A stretch of 64,000 bases of DNA, from the NCBI GenBank assembly GCA_013396755.1, contig VWZF01006911.1, positions 484,351-548,350 on the forward strand. Reading direction: 5' to 3'. Positions 1-11,958 of this stretch are shown piece by piece (position 1 is the first letter of the stretch; every line of letters begins with the position of its first letter). The DNA comes from Sclerurus mexicanus. Its lineage: Eukaryota > Chordata > Aves > Passeriformes > Furnariidae. The notes under the pieces were generated by a model. The model worked only from the letters and a program-made list of their open reading frames with translations, was not told where the DNA came from and searched no databases. Both the position numbers and the translations under genes were made by a program.

Positions 1-42
1 GACTACAAGGACCAGGCGTCCTGGCGCTTCCAGGTCTTGTGA
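1..42 (+). CDS. OTX1: OTX1 homeobox protein, last 13 codons and stop (partial)
   Basis: Frame 1 reads DYKDQASWRFQVL and then TGA at 40-42. This is the OTX-family C-terminal tail; OTX proteins end in a repeated motif around DCLDYKDQ, and the ASWRFQVL ending is the OTX1 form rather than the OTX2 form, as I remember the family. OTX1 is a paired-class (bicoid-type, K50) homeodomain transcription factor acting in the nucleus in forebrain, eye and inner-ear development. Only the end of the last coding exon lies in the window; the homeodomain and all upstream exons are to the left. The call is strengthened by the neighbour: WDPCP on the opposite strand, the same convergent order as in human. A long 3' UTR with polyadenylation signals follows directly. 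Confidence 0.93.
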   Translation, partial: DYKDQASWRFQVL

Positions 43-1180
43 GGGGCTGGTCACCATCGCCCACAAGCTGCCACTGACCCCTCGCCCGGGGTGTCCCCAC
101 CGCCTCCTGGACAGGACTCTGGCTCTTCCTCCTCCTCCCTCTTCGTTAGCAGTGGCGATGCCCAGGGGAGGTCCTGCCACCCCCATCTCTACTGACTGAT
201 ATTTATTTGCTTCCTGCACCACTCCACCAGGTTTATTATAATTATTATTTTTTTAAACGCAACAGAAGAGGAGTTTTAAAAAAAAATAAATTAAAAAGCC
301 TAGCGTCTCCCCTGCTGCCCGCCCCGGGCAGAGGCGCAGGCTGGCTCCTGCCCTGCCGGTGTCCCCATCGCCCCCAGCTTTGTGCGGGGACCGTCAGCCT
401 CTGCCCGTGCGGAAGCCCCGGTTTGCTGGTCCTGTACAGCCTCTTGCCGCGGGGAGCGGCGGGAACGATGTAAATACTAGGTCCGTTCCAGTGACCACGA
501 TTATTTTTAGTTGATGCTGTTGGGTTGGCATTTATCTAGAGTCTAACATGGAACAGAACGTAAAAAAAAAAATCTTTTTAAATTTTAATTTTCTTCCCTA
601 AAAATGAATCTTTCCCGGTCTCATGTCCTCCGTCCATCCTCGAGGGCTCTGCACAAGCTTGGCTGTGCCGTCCTGAGGCAGGGAGGGGGCAGCAGCCATG
701 GGGGGTGCCCAGAGGGGAGTCAAAGGGGGAGGGAAAGGCTGCCCAGCTGATCCGCAACCTGCAGACCAAAAAAACCCCAAAACTTTTGAAAAAAAAATAA
801 TAAAAAGGAACGAAAACAGCTGTAAAAAAAGTTTTGGTTTATTTTTTGTGGAGAGGGTTGCAGGCGCAAGCAGCTCTGCTTTGGGGCTGAGGGTGGGGCG
901 CACGGCTTTTCGGGGTGTGTTTTTTGGTTTGGTTTTCGTTTTGGTTTTGTTGAGGCCCTTCTGTCTCTCGGTGCGCTGTGGCGGGTCGGGGCTGCAGCCG
1001 CATTGCCCGCCCGCCTAGCCCGCTCGGATGGGGCTTTCGGCAGCTTTGCCCCGCAGGGGGGAGAGGGACCGTGTAAGTGTGATTTTTGATGCCGTAACCC
1101 CACGCTTACCCCTTCAACTGTAAGGCAACGCCCCTCCTTTCTTCCCCTCCACCCCAATAAAATCTAAACTAATAAACGTA
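43..1180 (+). other. OTX1: OTX1 3' untranslated region
   Basis: No continuing reading frame follows the TGA at 40-42, and the first good tandem polyadenylation signals are about 1.1 kb downstream. The stretch alternates GC-rich blocks (about 300-470 and 860-1080) with A- and T-rich blocks (about 228-300, 555-610 and 770-850). The A/T-rich runs could carry ARE-like regulatory sequence, but that is inference. An earlier AATAAA at about 286 in an A-rich run could give a short alternative 3' end. Several ORFs of 63-145 codons here, on both strands, are chance ORFs over low-complexity DNA. Confidence 0.75.
1156..1176 (+). terminator. OTX1: tandem polyadenylation signals of OTX1
   Basis: AATAAA occurs at 1156-1161 and again at 1171-1176, followed within about 15 bases by a G/T-rich stretch (gtagtggtgtcctgtcc). 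That is the usual arrangement for cleavage and polyadenylation. The predicted transcript end is around 1185-1200. Confidence 0.7.
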
Positions 1181-4100
1181 GTGGTGTCCTGTCCTCCTTC
1201 CTCCCTCCCGCCTCCTCTTCCTCATGAAGATTTCCTGGGGAGAGCGAGGCGCTGGGAAATATTTCCTGGGGTTTCCCAGCAAGATGGGGATGTGTGTGAT
1301 GACTTTGCGAGTGCTCTGGAAGAGGACCCACCGCCACTTCTGCAGGTGCGGGCTGGGGACTCAGTCTTACGTTAATTGGCGCTTAATTGGTTACTGATTT
1401 ATTGCTGCGCCGTGGTGCCGATGGGACTTCACGGCATGTGCAAACGCTGGCCCAAACAGCAATCCCCCCACAGCTGCTGGGACAACCTCCCAAATTCGGG
1501 ACCCACGGGAAGGCCTGAGTGGTGGTGGCGGGGTGCGGGGGCCTCTCGGATACCCAGCCACGCAGCCAGACCTCTCTCTGCCCGCTGTGTCCGGCACCCG
1601 TGCTTCCAGCCCTGGCTCCCGGCCGTTCCGCCCTCGGCCAATGCCGGCTGTGATCCAGCCAGGAAAGACAGGGGCATGAATTATTTCTCGTGACGATCCC
1701 ACTCTTTTTTATTTTATTTTTTTCCCCAAGACCTTCCCTGCAGTTGTTGGAAGCCGTCAGCTGGTGCCGGGGCTGTTCCTACTCGCACACGGCTGGGGCT
1801 GAGGGCATCAGCGGGGCCACTGCTACCCTGCTTGGGCCATTGATGCCCTGCTCGGGGGGCATTCCCGAATTCCCATCCTCCTCCCTGTGGTCTCGCATTA
1901 GCGCCCACTGCACCTGGGAGCTGCGGGGCTGTGCCGTGTGCCCCCATCCCTGGTGTCCTCGGACACCCCTGGGGCAGTGGGGACCGCGGTGGGGTGAGAG
2001 GTGCCGAGGCTTTGGTATGCTCCGTGTAGCCGCTGCGGGGAGGGTTTCGCAGACCCCCCTCCCGTCCCCCCTGCCCGCACCCTCCTGGCCCAGCATCCTG
2101 GTGGATGCGCACGGGGCTGGCAGGGATTCTGCTGCTGCGGGAAACACAGTGGTGCCACCCGTGCGTCCTTCCAGAGTCGTGGCCACGGCATAGCCCCGAG
2201 GTGGGGGGTGACATCCCAAACCCCAGGGAGCAACGGGAAGTGATGGGAGGGGATGAGTGTAGCTGAGTCAATTTTAGGGTTTTTTTCCTCAAGTGGTTCT
2301 TTTCCTGGTTGTCTCCTTCTGTGTGTATATATATAGAAGTATTTATACATATATTTGAGTATTTATTTTTAAAATATATCTATACCTATAAAATAATTGT
2401 TCTCTTCTACCGGGTAAGACACTCACACCAAAGTGTGGCTGTACAAGCAGTTTGAGGGAGGGCCATGCATGCTGAGTCCAGTGCAGCAGCCCATGCATTC
2501 CCAAGCCCTTCTTGTAAAGGGGCAAATATTAACACAGCCCTCCTGGGACTGAAAAAAAAATAAAATAAAATCTGTGCTGGCACAAAATGAACCAGAGTTG
2601 CCCTCTCAGATTTAATAGGCACCTGAGAGACAAGAGCCAGCAGGTGTATAATACACACTCCCCCAAACAGACACTTTTCATCTTCGTTACACAAAAATTA
2701 TGCACACTTCACTGTCCTTGTAAACCGTGTTCCATTATAACTCAGTAAATCAGTGAGACTGAGAGACACAGCCAAGAGGGGAGGCTCAATTTGGCTTTGG
2801 TGCCGTGGTCCTAAACTTCTTCATCCAGTGCCCCACAGTGGGCCCAGGGTCTGGTTTGGGTTTGGGACTCCAAGGGATGCTTTATCTAACCCCTCAGCAG
2901 AACCCTGTGCCACTGGCCAGTGCCTTGTCCAGCAACTCCCACACTGGAATTTGGGTGTTTTCCCGTCCCACTCACACAAATCTAGAGCATAGTGTTGAAG
3001 CTGGCTGCTGAGCCCAGCTGGCAGCGGAGGCACAGGGGTGACGTGGACCAGATCACACCAAATCACGGCTTTGCCCTCAATGCTTGGCTTCTTTTCATTA
3101 TTTTTTTTTCCAGTCAGTGCCAGCAGGGAGGGCAAGACATGACTTGTGCATGTTGGTGGGTGAGCATGGAAGGGTCATACGTGGGTTTGGGGGGCCCCCA
3201 GCACTGTCCCTGTTCTGCCAGCTTGAGCAAGGGAGTAAACTTCTCCCACTGTGGGCTTCCTCGAGGCTTGAGCAGGCACAGCCACCCTGAGCGTGAGTCA
3301 TAGCAGGTAAAGTGGCACGGTGCCGTGGCACTCACTGCCTGGTGCCCAGCTCCAGGTGCAGGCGCCAGCAGGATTGCCAAGCTTTTTAGGGCAACCTGAT
3401 TCTGAGACAGCTGCCGGGGTGGCTCGTGCCTCGCCTCTGAAGCAAGAAGACTGCTGGTTGCACAGCTACTATAATTATTATTATTTTTTTATTAAGATAG
3501 CATTTGCTGCTGGAGCACAGAGCTGCCAGTGGCCCAGGGGTGCAGCCACACTGCCAGGACGTGCTGGGTTACCCGGCAGGAGCTGTGAAGCTCTGAGTGC
3601 CGGCAGCTGCCTCTGCTCCCGCGCACCTGCTCCAAAAGCACGTGGGGTTTTCCTGCCCCTAAGTGAAGGGCCAGGATTTGGGGTGAGGAGGGAAAGGGGC
3701 AGAAGGGACAACATTCCCCAGCTAAGGCTGTCATTAGGTGTTACGCTTGGTGCTTCCTGGACCTGGAATAATTGTTGACCTATTTGCTGTTATCAGAGTA
3801 TTTGCTCTGAGTTGGATCCCTGCTTGGGAAGCTTTGCTGTTAAACCCCCTGCGTGTGGCAGGGAGCTGTGGCAGGTGATAGTGGGAACATTCTTAGTGGT
3901 ACAGAGGTGGGCAGAGGCTGGGCAGGGTTGCTGCTGGCTGGGGTGACTATGTCTTTTGGGTGCAGGATGTGCTTTGGGAATGCAAGTTGTTATGGCCAAG
4001 CATGAATTAAATTATTAAAAATTATAACTATAAATGGTTTTGTAAGTTTCAGGAGTCGTGCCCACTAATATGACTTATTATAGTTATTCTGTAGACAGCC

Positions 4101-4452
4101 CTTCTGGCAGGGCACAGAGAAAACAGGTGATTACAGCTGAATTAGGAGCCATCAGTTTGTGGTTTTCCCTGTGCTGACCTCTGTGTTAGCCAGTTGCTGC
4201 TAATTCATGCACTTTGAGTAGCAATTAATGCACATAAAATCCCATGTTGGTTCCAAACCTGTTTTGATTTTGTCAATAAAAGTCTGCAGGTGTAACTCCC
4301 AGCTGAGGAAGCTGCTGTACTGGAGAGCTCTTCTTTCATGTTGTACAGTCAAGCACAAAATGCTGTGGGGAAGGAGGAGGGTGAAAATGGTCACAGGGCT
4401 GAAGCCTAAAGGAAAACATATGCCTATTTCCAGTTAAATCCCTATTCAACAC

Positions 4453-4466
4453 TTTTTTTTTTTTTT
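4453..4466. repeat. poly-T tract (14 T)
   Basis: Uninterrupted run of 14 T. It is a simple repeat with no retroelement body recognised beside it. Confidence 0.9.
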
Positions 4467-7400
4467 CCAGGACAGACAGGACTTTTCCAAGAAAGCCATG
4501 AGAGGATTTTTTTTTTTTTATGAAAAACGGCAATTTTAGGAAACAGCATTCTGGACCTTATGTACATTTCTAGTATCACTTCCTGTATATTTTTAAGCTG
4601 AAATCCTCTTAGCATGCAAAGTAAATAGATTATGATATACTGAAGGATTAAGAATCACTGTCTGGTGTCAGATTAATCCCTCATATAGACCATCACTTGT
4701 ACTGACAGAAATATGGCTGCAATTCAGCAAAATAGCTGTATGGCAAGGCAACGTGTCGCAGCCTCTTACGCAGAACAAGCCCCCCATCACTGCGGTCCAT
4801 CGTGTGCCCTGTGTTCTGCAGAACTTAAATTTCCATCTCTGGGACATTAAAGGCACGTTCCTCTGCAAGCATAGGGCAAAGCACGGCTGTCACCGTCACG
4901 GCTCTGCGTGGGGAGGTGATGCAGCAGCCTGCTCTGCTTCAAAGCTCTCCTTATTTATTTTTATCCTGTTGGGTGTACAAAACCCTACAGACTGCAGCCC
5001 CTTTGCTCCCTTCAAACGCCAAACCAAAGTGTCTCCTTTGAATATACTCGTGGAAAAGTACCAGTTGGGATGAAGTGCCAAAATGGTGCAACCAAAATCA
5101 CCCATTGCGCAGCAGAATTTTGACTCAGGGGAAAATGGCTGTTGACAGCAAGCCCAAATATTTTATCTGGGTAAATGCAGAATTTTTGTTAACAAAATAA
5201 ATTGAAAGGCTTGTGTTGTTTTTTTCCACATTGTGTTTTTATTTTCCATCCATCATACAGATTTGTTCACCATATAAAACCACTTCAAGAAGCTCACTGG
5301 CTTTGGGTTGCAACCACCCAGTGCTCCCCAAAAAACTCAAGATTAATCCCCACATGTGCCTGTGGCTGAACACAAAAAATCTGTGTCCATACACTCTGCA
5401 CTCAATCAAATGGTGGGAAGACAGACCGGTGATGATGCTTGTCCCTCTCTTCACTGCCAGAAAAAAAATAGAGGGCTGAAGCAGGTTACGTTACCTTCTC
5501 AGTGCATTTTTTCTTTGTGGTTAGAGGAGGCAGATTAAAATCTGGACTCCAATGGAATGATGTTTAAGAGGCTCCGCATCTTTTTTTCAAGGCAAAATAA
5601 TGGTTATTCAACTAAGATGATATATCTAGATATGAAAATTGAGAGCATTCTTTGAAAAATGCTGCCGACTGTGAAAGGCTGCTCTTTCACAGAGGTATCC
5701 TGAGTGAAGATCTTATCTGCTAGTATCTCAATAGGACGGTTTTCAGAGCCTTAAGTGGAAATTTAAATCTGCTTCCAAGTGAAGATTGTAAAAACATATA
5801 ATGCATAGAGAATTGCAGACTTCCTCCTGAAAAGCTTATGGATTCATCCAAGAAATCCCCTCAAATTCTCCAGCATTGAGTTTGTACAGTAAATGGGGAT
5901 CTGCAATTACTCGGGTTTTTTTATGTCTTTGAACATCATGATGAAAATATCACCAAGTTTCCCTCCACAAGCACACACAGGGCACTTGTGCATGGACACA
6001 TTCATGTGAACTCAGAAATAATTTGGAGGTCTAAAGGCAGGATATTTTCTTAGCCTGTTGTCTTGTCATCTGCTAGTGGTCAGATCCAGGGCTGGCTGGA
6101 AGTTCTTGGAAGGACTTCCCATGAACTTCACCACCTCGGTGAGGTCTCCTCTTCTTTGCTTTGGGAGCTCAGTCACACCAACCCAAAGTGCACAATTTGA
6201 AGAGATCCGCTGTCTCCGGTCTCCTGTGGAGGAAGACAGGCAGGATTAGGCAGGCTGCAGGGACAGGCAATGAGGGATGGAAACAGGGGTAACAGAAACA
6301 CCATCCCAACCCAGGGAGAAGAGATAATTGCTGACACTATCCCATTTTGGCCTGAGAGTGGTCGAGCTTGCCTTGTGGTTCAAGGTAAGGAACCTCTCAA
6401 ACTTTTTAAAGCCCTTTCACAGCCCCCCATCCCTGCTGTTCCTGGGAAAAACAGGCTGCAGCTCCAGCGACTGCTCACAGTGTCCCCTGGGATGTGAGGG
6501 GCTGGGACCTGAGGCTCCACCTGCCTTTTAGATCCCTTACCTGGTGTCTGGAAGCTTATTGGTGAAAGTGAAACTTTAGATTTTTGTTACCTTTTAATTA
6601 AAACATACTGTGAGCAGCACAAGGCTGGGTTAATGCCAGCGGGTAGCCAGCCAGGTTTTCAAAGTTACATGGGGATGGCATTTTGCATTCCTCATACAAT
6701 GCAAATATGTGATTTAAGCACAAATCCCCATCCTGCACTCAGGGTGGAACCCCCAGCCCTCTGGTTTTTGCAAAGGACATGGCAATGGGGAGTGGGGAGA
6801 ATGTGTGCCACAAATAGAGGTTATTTCATAACATGGGCTAGCGTGCCTGCGAAATGCATGAAATACTTTGCCTTGGAAAGCGATGTAGTCTAGTGAGTCA
6901 TTGCTTTCTTTTGAATTACAGATGAGTAGCCAGCCCTTCATGATGCAAAGAAAAAAACTAGGTGTGGAGCTGGAAACAAAGGGAAACGTGTGTTTGTCCT
7001 GTCTCGGAGGGCGAAACATGCCGGTTGGCGTGGGAAGAGAGGGTGGGCTTGGCCCCAGGAGCTGGCTGTCAGGGCTGTGTCAGGCTGCGGGAGCACAGGC
7101 GAGGGCAGACAGGACTCATGTGAGTGACTCCTTGGCTCCTTGACATCAGGAAAGATGAAAAAAAAATCCCCTTAATTCTTGAAGCTTCATAAGGAACCTT
7201 TACCAGAGCAGCAGCTCCATCTCATGGCATGTGCATTTCACCACAGAGATAGAGATCTCCCTCCAAAACAGCATTCCCTCCTACAATCTCCCTGCATCAG
7301 CATGGAGGGAGCAGGAAAAATGCAACACTCCAAAGAAGCACTATAAGGACCTTGAGCTTCCAGCCCATTTCTTGGCTCTTCCTTGCAGGTGGCCCTGTCA

Positions 7401-9214
7401 CAATATGACCCCTTGGTAATTCTCAGAGGTAATTTGAAGATGACAAGAAAGTGTCCTCAATGTCTCACCCAAACCAGTGCTGTGCTTGCATCCCAGACCC
7501 CACCAGGCTATTCCAGTGTGGAAACTCGAAGCGCTACTTCACCACTGAGGCTTCTTAGCTCTCTTCAAGAAGATTACGAGGTGCCTTACTTGGGAGCAGT
7601 CCTCATGGTGGGGCTGTGTGTATGTGCCTTGTGTTCTCGGTGGCTTCAAGCTTACTGTGGGCTCTCCCTGCTCTCTGAATGGCACTTGTTTGAGGCTTCA
7701 AGAAAACTGGATTTTTTTTTTTTTCAGTAAAGCCCTGAGGAACGTCAGTGGTTGAAGGTGAGGAAGGGGTGGCTCTATGACCCTAGGGCTGTGTCAGGGC
7801 CTGATGCAGAGAGATTTCTGCTGGTGGTTGCTCTGGGCACCAAGAGAACAGGTGGGAAGGCGAATGCAGGCTGGGAAAAAACCCCACATCTTATTTGACC
7901 ATATAGAGTTCACGGCTGTTTGGGTAGGTCCCTGTAGTTCAAGGCTCAGGGTCCTGAGTGCATCAGGTAGATATCTGACTTGGGGTTTGTGATTTGTCAT
8001 TTGTGCTTCTGCCTGAGGAGAGGTGAAAAAGTACCCAGCTCTGCAGACCTGCCTACTTGCTTTTTTATAAAATACTTTTCAAAAAAATCCTATTTACAAA
8101 CCTCTCTGGTCACACTAAAGAAGAATTGGTGGTGTCGCGTGGGAAGTCTGTGATGTGGCATCAAGCTTGTAGAGGTATTTAATGTTAATCAAAGGCTGAA
8201 GAGCAGTAATGACTGGAAGCCTCTCCTGATATCTGCATCTTTTCTGATGTAGCACCCCGGCAATAAAAAACACCGTAATAATTTGATGAGAGTTGATTTT
8301 CATAGTGCAGGAAGAGGGCTGTCCAGGAACAGGGGAGGCCAGCACTGCAGTGCTGCTCCCTATGTTGATGAGCCGCTAGTCATACAGAGAAGGAAAACAT
8401 GAATATCCTGACAGGAGAGCATCTACTTGTGCCCTGGAGAGTTCAGGTCGTGGGGCTTTGCATGGTAATGATGTGGTCCCGCTCTGGCAGGCAAAGAGAG
8501 GAGTGGTACAGGAAGGCACACCCTGTAATTGAAAAGCCACTAAGTCATCTCGGACCTGCAGGGATAGCAGGATGGAGGCAGTGGTTTGCTCTGTCTCCAC
8601 AGGTCTGAGGTAGAATGGAGGATCCTTTTACTCTTCAGGAGTGGGAAACACTGAGAAACCTCTTCCCTGTGCTGCTCTAGTGCTCCCAGGAGGCTACGCT
8701 TTTTCTCCTGGGGATTACTTTCAAGGGCACGATGAAAGTGGGAAAGAGGAATAAATGAAGGAGCCATGGAAAATTATTTCAAACATCTAATCTTTTCAGA
8801 TGAAGAGACTGCCCAATTCCAGGCTGCAGGAATGACTATGAGGAGGGACGTGCCTGTTGCTAGGACCCATAGGTACTATTCCTTTTCACTAGAAATGCTT
8901 TGTTTCCCTTGAATAATATAATTTAAAACTATTCTGCCTGATAGGTATCCAGCTGAGTGGTGATATATTAAAACAACCATTTGGTAGCCATAAGGCACCA
9001 TTGTCTTCAGCATCTTAAATTACCATATATAAGATCAGTCTCTGGCCCAGAAAAAAGAGAGCAGTTAAGATCAGTGTTTTCCAAAGGGTCTCGTTTGTGC
9101 CAAGGTAGGTGACCAGGGTGTTTGGAGCCTTGGTTCTGCTTATCTAAGCCTGGGTGCTGCTAAGTGAAGATTCTTTGAACTAACCTACAGAGTTTGCTCA
9201 AGATTATCAAATCC

Positions 9215-9330
9215 CAGAGTAACACAGAAGGGACCTCTGAGATCACCCTGCTCAGAGCAGCAAGACGAGGCTGGGTCTCAAGCAGGATGGTACTCCAGGC
9301 AACCCTAATCTCATTTTTAGTCTTTCCTGG
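9215..9330 (-). mobile_element. possible degraded CR1 3'-end fragment
   Basis: The plus strand contains gggacctctgagatcaccc followed by tgctcagagcag and, further on, a glutamine-rich-looking 'caggatgg...ccagg' stretch. This resembles the reverse complement of the CR1 3' region, in which 'gggacctctggagatcatc' is followed by 'tgctcaagcaggg'. The similarity is short and broken and the octamer tail is not clear, so this is a tentative call; a repeat-library alignment would decide it. Confidence 0.35.
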
Positions 9331-11074
9331 AAGACAGGACTCAATATAAACACGAAATCCTGACCACTCCAAATATTGTGGATGGGATGCTCACTTCTCA
9401 TTTGCTTCAACCCTGTAGCTTGAGGAGCCCTACTCAAGCAAGCAATGCACAGGGCAAGAAAAGCTTCAGCTTATCCTCACTCCCCTGGCACCTACCTACG
9501 CTGTCCACACCTTCATCCTCTGGCCAGCGCTGGTCCCAAACCAGTTTGGCAAAGCTGGTTTGCATTCATCCTACTTATGAGCTGAGACCATCCCAGCAAC
9601 CCTCACCCATCATCACCCTCACACCAAGGGGCTGCAGGCGGGACACGTGTAGCCTGTGCTCGTGCAAAGCCACAGGCACTGCTGGAGGGACTCAGGTGGG
9701 CCTCGTGGTAGCACAGTCCTGCCTCTAAGCCACTTCCTGCTGTAGGGCTAATGCTTTCCTCCAGAAACAAATCTTGTTCAACAGCTTGAGCACTGCTTGG
9801 CTGTGTGACAGCCAGCTGCTCTGGCAGGTCACTGGGAACAGTTTGTTGCATGATCTTTACAGTTTCAGGGAGGAGAAGCTTCCTCATAGCTGAGAAAGCA
9901 GTGAGTGAGGAAGACGTGCTATGGTGCCCCTACAAAGCATAGGGACCATATCAGATACATCCCCACTGAGGTCTCTGTGGCCATTTGTGCTGGCAGTGGG
10001 TCACTTTTGGCCCCAGCCTTTCACCAACAAACTGGCAAAGGAGGGCAAAGTAAATCCTCCGTCTCGCAGCCGCAGGGATCTTCCTGCAGAATTGCCTGTG
10101 CAAGAAGGGCCAGGTTTTGGGTGTGCTCCCCTTGGGTGGCACCAAGCCCAGTATTGTGTTAGCTCCTGCTGAAGCAACATGAGGGAAGTGGTGGCAGGGG
10201 GATGCCAGCTCAGGGAAGCTGGAGGGTGACAGTGGGACCTTGGGGATGTGCTGTCCATCAAAGTGCTGAAGCAGCAGGCTGGTGGTGGTGTCCAGGTGAA
10301 GGGACCCTTCCCTTGGTCCAGAGCAGCTCAGATGGAGGTGCTCCATTTCCCTGTGCACAAGCAGCTCTGCAATGTGTGCTGAAATCAAGACAATTCCACC
10401 CAAGTCACAGAGGTCACACTTTGACCCACCAGCTTGGGTGGTGGTCACTCAGCTGCAGTAACTTTTTGGAACCAAAGAATGCTTCAACCACTCCCTTGGA
10501 TAAATCCTTAATGATGTGATGGCAAAGCTTTCTCGTGTGTATCACTCTCATTATACAGCCTGTATGTTCGGGCTCATGTTATAGTCCAGAGCTTTCAAAT
10601 TAACTTCTCAGTTTTTTATTACAACTGCTTACATGAAGGCAAGGAGCATCTTCCACACAGCCTGGGGAAGGAGCAGTTAACTCCTGGCTAACCCAGCTGC
10701 AGGCCCAGGGCTCCTACCAATGTCTCCAGACCATCACTGCTGCTCTATTTAACTTCAGTCTGTATCTTGAGGCCATAAAAACCATCCAAAGGCCAACAGA
10801 GACATCCTTTGAGTATGAGGATTTCCCACAGGTGTGACTCCAGCGTGGTGAACTCTGGCAGCTGGTCCCCAGCCTTTCCCCACCCTCCACCCAGGGAAAA
10901 TGCGCAAGGGCTCACAGGAGGCTGCAGAGGTGGGGCCAGTGTGTGTTCTTCTTCAGTGCTTCAGGACTGGTAGAACAGCTCTTAGAGCACAATTTTACTT
11001 GGCACAGGCTGGTTTTGTAATGAAATAAATAAATAAGTGCCATCCTGCTCCACTGGGAGCTTGAAGTGCTTTGC

Positions 11075-11095
11075 TTTTTTTTTTTTTTTTTTTTT
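11075..11095. repeat. poly-T tract (21 T)
   Basis: Uninterrupted run of 21 T, i.e. poly-A on the minus strand. It lies about 120 bases beyond the candidate WDPCP polyadenylation signals. It is a genomic simple repeat; nothing shows that it is a retrocopy tail, since WDPCP has introns here. Confidence 0.9.
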
Positions 11096-11218
11096 AATGA
11101 TCTGTTTGCACCAAGGCACTGAATACTTTGGCCTCAAAAACAGAAGTTTAAACAACAACTGTAATTGGGAGGAAGATAAAACAGGCACTCTTGCACCTTC
11201 ATCCGCACTGCTATGAAA

Positions 11219-11254
11219 TTTATTTTATTATTTGTTATATTTTATAATTTTATT
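11219..11254 (-). terminator. WDPCP: candidate WDPCP polyadenylation signals
   Basis: On the minus strand AATAAA occurs at 11249-11254, 11224-11229 and 11219-11224, in an AT-rich stretch about 660 bases downstream of the candidate stop codon at 11915-11917. I saw no closer AATAAA on that strand below the stop. AT-rich sequence makes chance matches likely, and the assignment depends on the terminal exon call. Confidence 0.35.
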
Positions 11255-11914
11255 TTTTCTTTAAAGTAGATCTGAAGAAGTATGTTGGTGCTGCTGACTC
11301 ATCAGCTCTGGAGACAGGCTCTATATATGTGCTCTATATGCACCCCTACCAACATCCAACCACCTGGGTTACCAAACCAGGCCAGGAGGGAATGTCCCCA
11401 TGGGAGACAACTGTAGCTGAAGGATCTGAGGGACAGGGTAGGGTCTCCATGCCCACATGGATAGGGTTGGGTCTCCTGCCCCACTGAGCTTCCTGCAGGC
11501 TGGGAGGATGTGAGCCAGTGTGGGAGAGGGAGGAGGACACAGGGCTGGAGGCTGGCAGTGGGGGAAGGGATGGACCACCTTTTTTGGCAGCACTTGCAGT
11601 TAAATCAGTTCAAAGTTATCAGGAAACCATAGGGGCGTATTTCACTCCTCTTTACGGCAGACTTGCTCTTGAAAGTGCCAATACAAGTGCAGGTTAGTTT
11701 GTGTAAGATAAACATGGATGGAGGACAAGACTTTTATGTTCTGTGCTCAACACAAAGCAGCAGGTGAAGCTCTGCTCTAGCAGAGCAGTATAGGAGCATT
11801 TCTACCAATTTCAGCGAAAGCCCTGCAGGCAGACAGCTTGCAGGGACAGGCTTGGGGAGTTTCAGGAAGCTTCAAAATAGAGTAAATAATAATAAGAAGA
11901 AATAAAAAAATAAA

Positions 11915-11958
11915 TCAGAAATGGGTTACCTGCTCTGAAGGAATGGGTCTCATATTTC
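11915..11958 (-). CDS. WDPCP: candidate WDPCP terminal coding exon
   Basis: The minus strand shows a strong acceptor (a run of about 14 nearly pure pyrimidines ending tcaag) at 11959. Entering in phase 1 from the exon at 13465-13559 gives codons for G-N-M-R-P-I-P-S-E-Q-V-T-H-F and then TGA at 11915-11917. The phase fits, and the short hydrophilic tail is compatible with the poorly conserved human C-terminus, which also ends a few residues after an I-H-F triplet. An internal CAG|GTAACC could instead make this a 29-bp internal micro-exon, leaving the true stop further down. No protein similarity is strong enough to settle it, so this is an inference from splice sites and phase only. Confidence 0.4.

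Larger units (their letters stand above)
1200..11200. other. intergenic region between convergent OTX1 and WDPCP
   Basis: No gene is supported here. About 1200-2250 is GC-rich with scattered CpG and produces long chance ORFs on both strands. About 2320-2400 is an AT-rich low-complexity patch (tatata and atttata runs). A weak CR1-like fragment lies around 9215-9330. Poly-T runs lie at 4453-4466 and 11075-11095. The rest looks like unique non-coding DNA. Splice-consensus-flanked open segments matching a known protein were looked for by eye and none was recognised. Confidence 0.6.

Noticed and set aside
720..1157. 145-codon minus-strand ORF (and overlapping 106- and 101-codon ORFs)
   Set aside because: Lies in the OTX1 3' UTR over A- and G-rich low-complexity blocks; Lys/Pro/Arg-rich translation with no domain.
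1690..2292. Overlapping 167-, 192-, 146- and 150-codon ORFs on both strands
   Set aside because: GC-rich DNA gives few stop codons; several frames are open at once and none has a recognisable product or splice context.
9951..10448. 165-codon minus-strand ORF
   Set aside because: His/Pro/Ser-rich, no similarity recognised, both strands open over part of it; intergenic beyond the WDPCP end.
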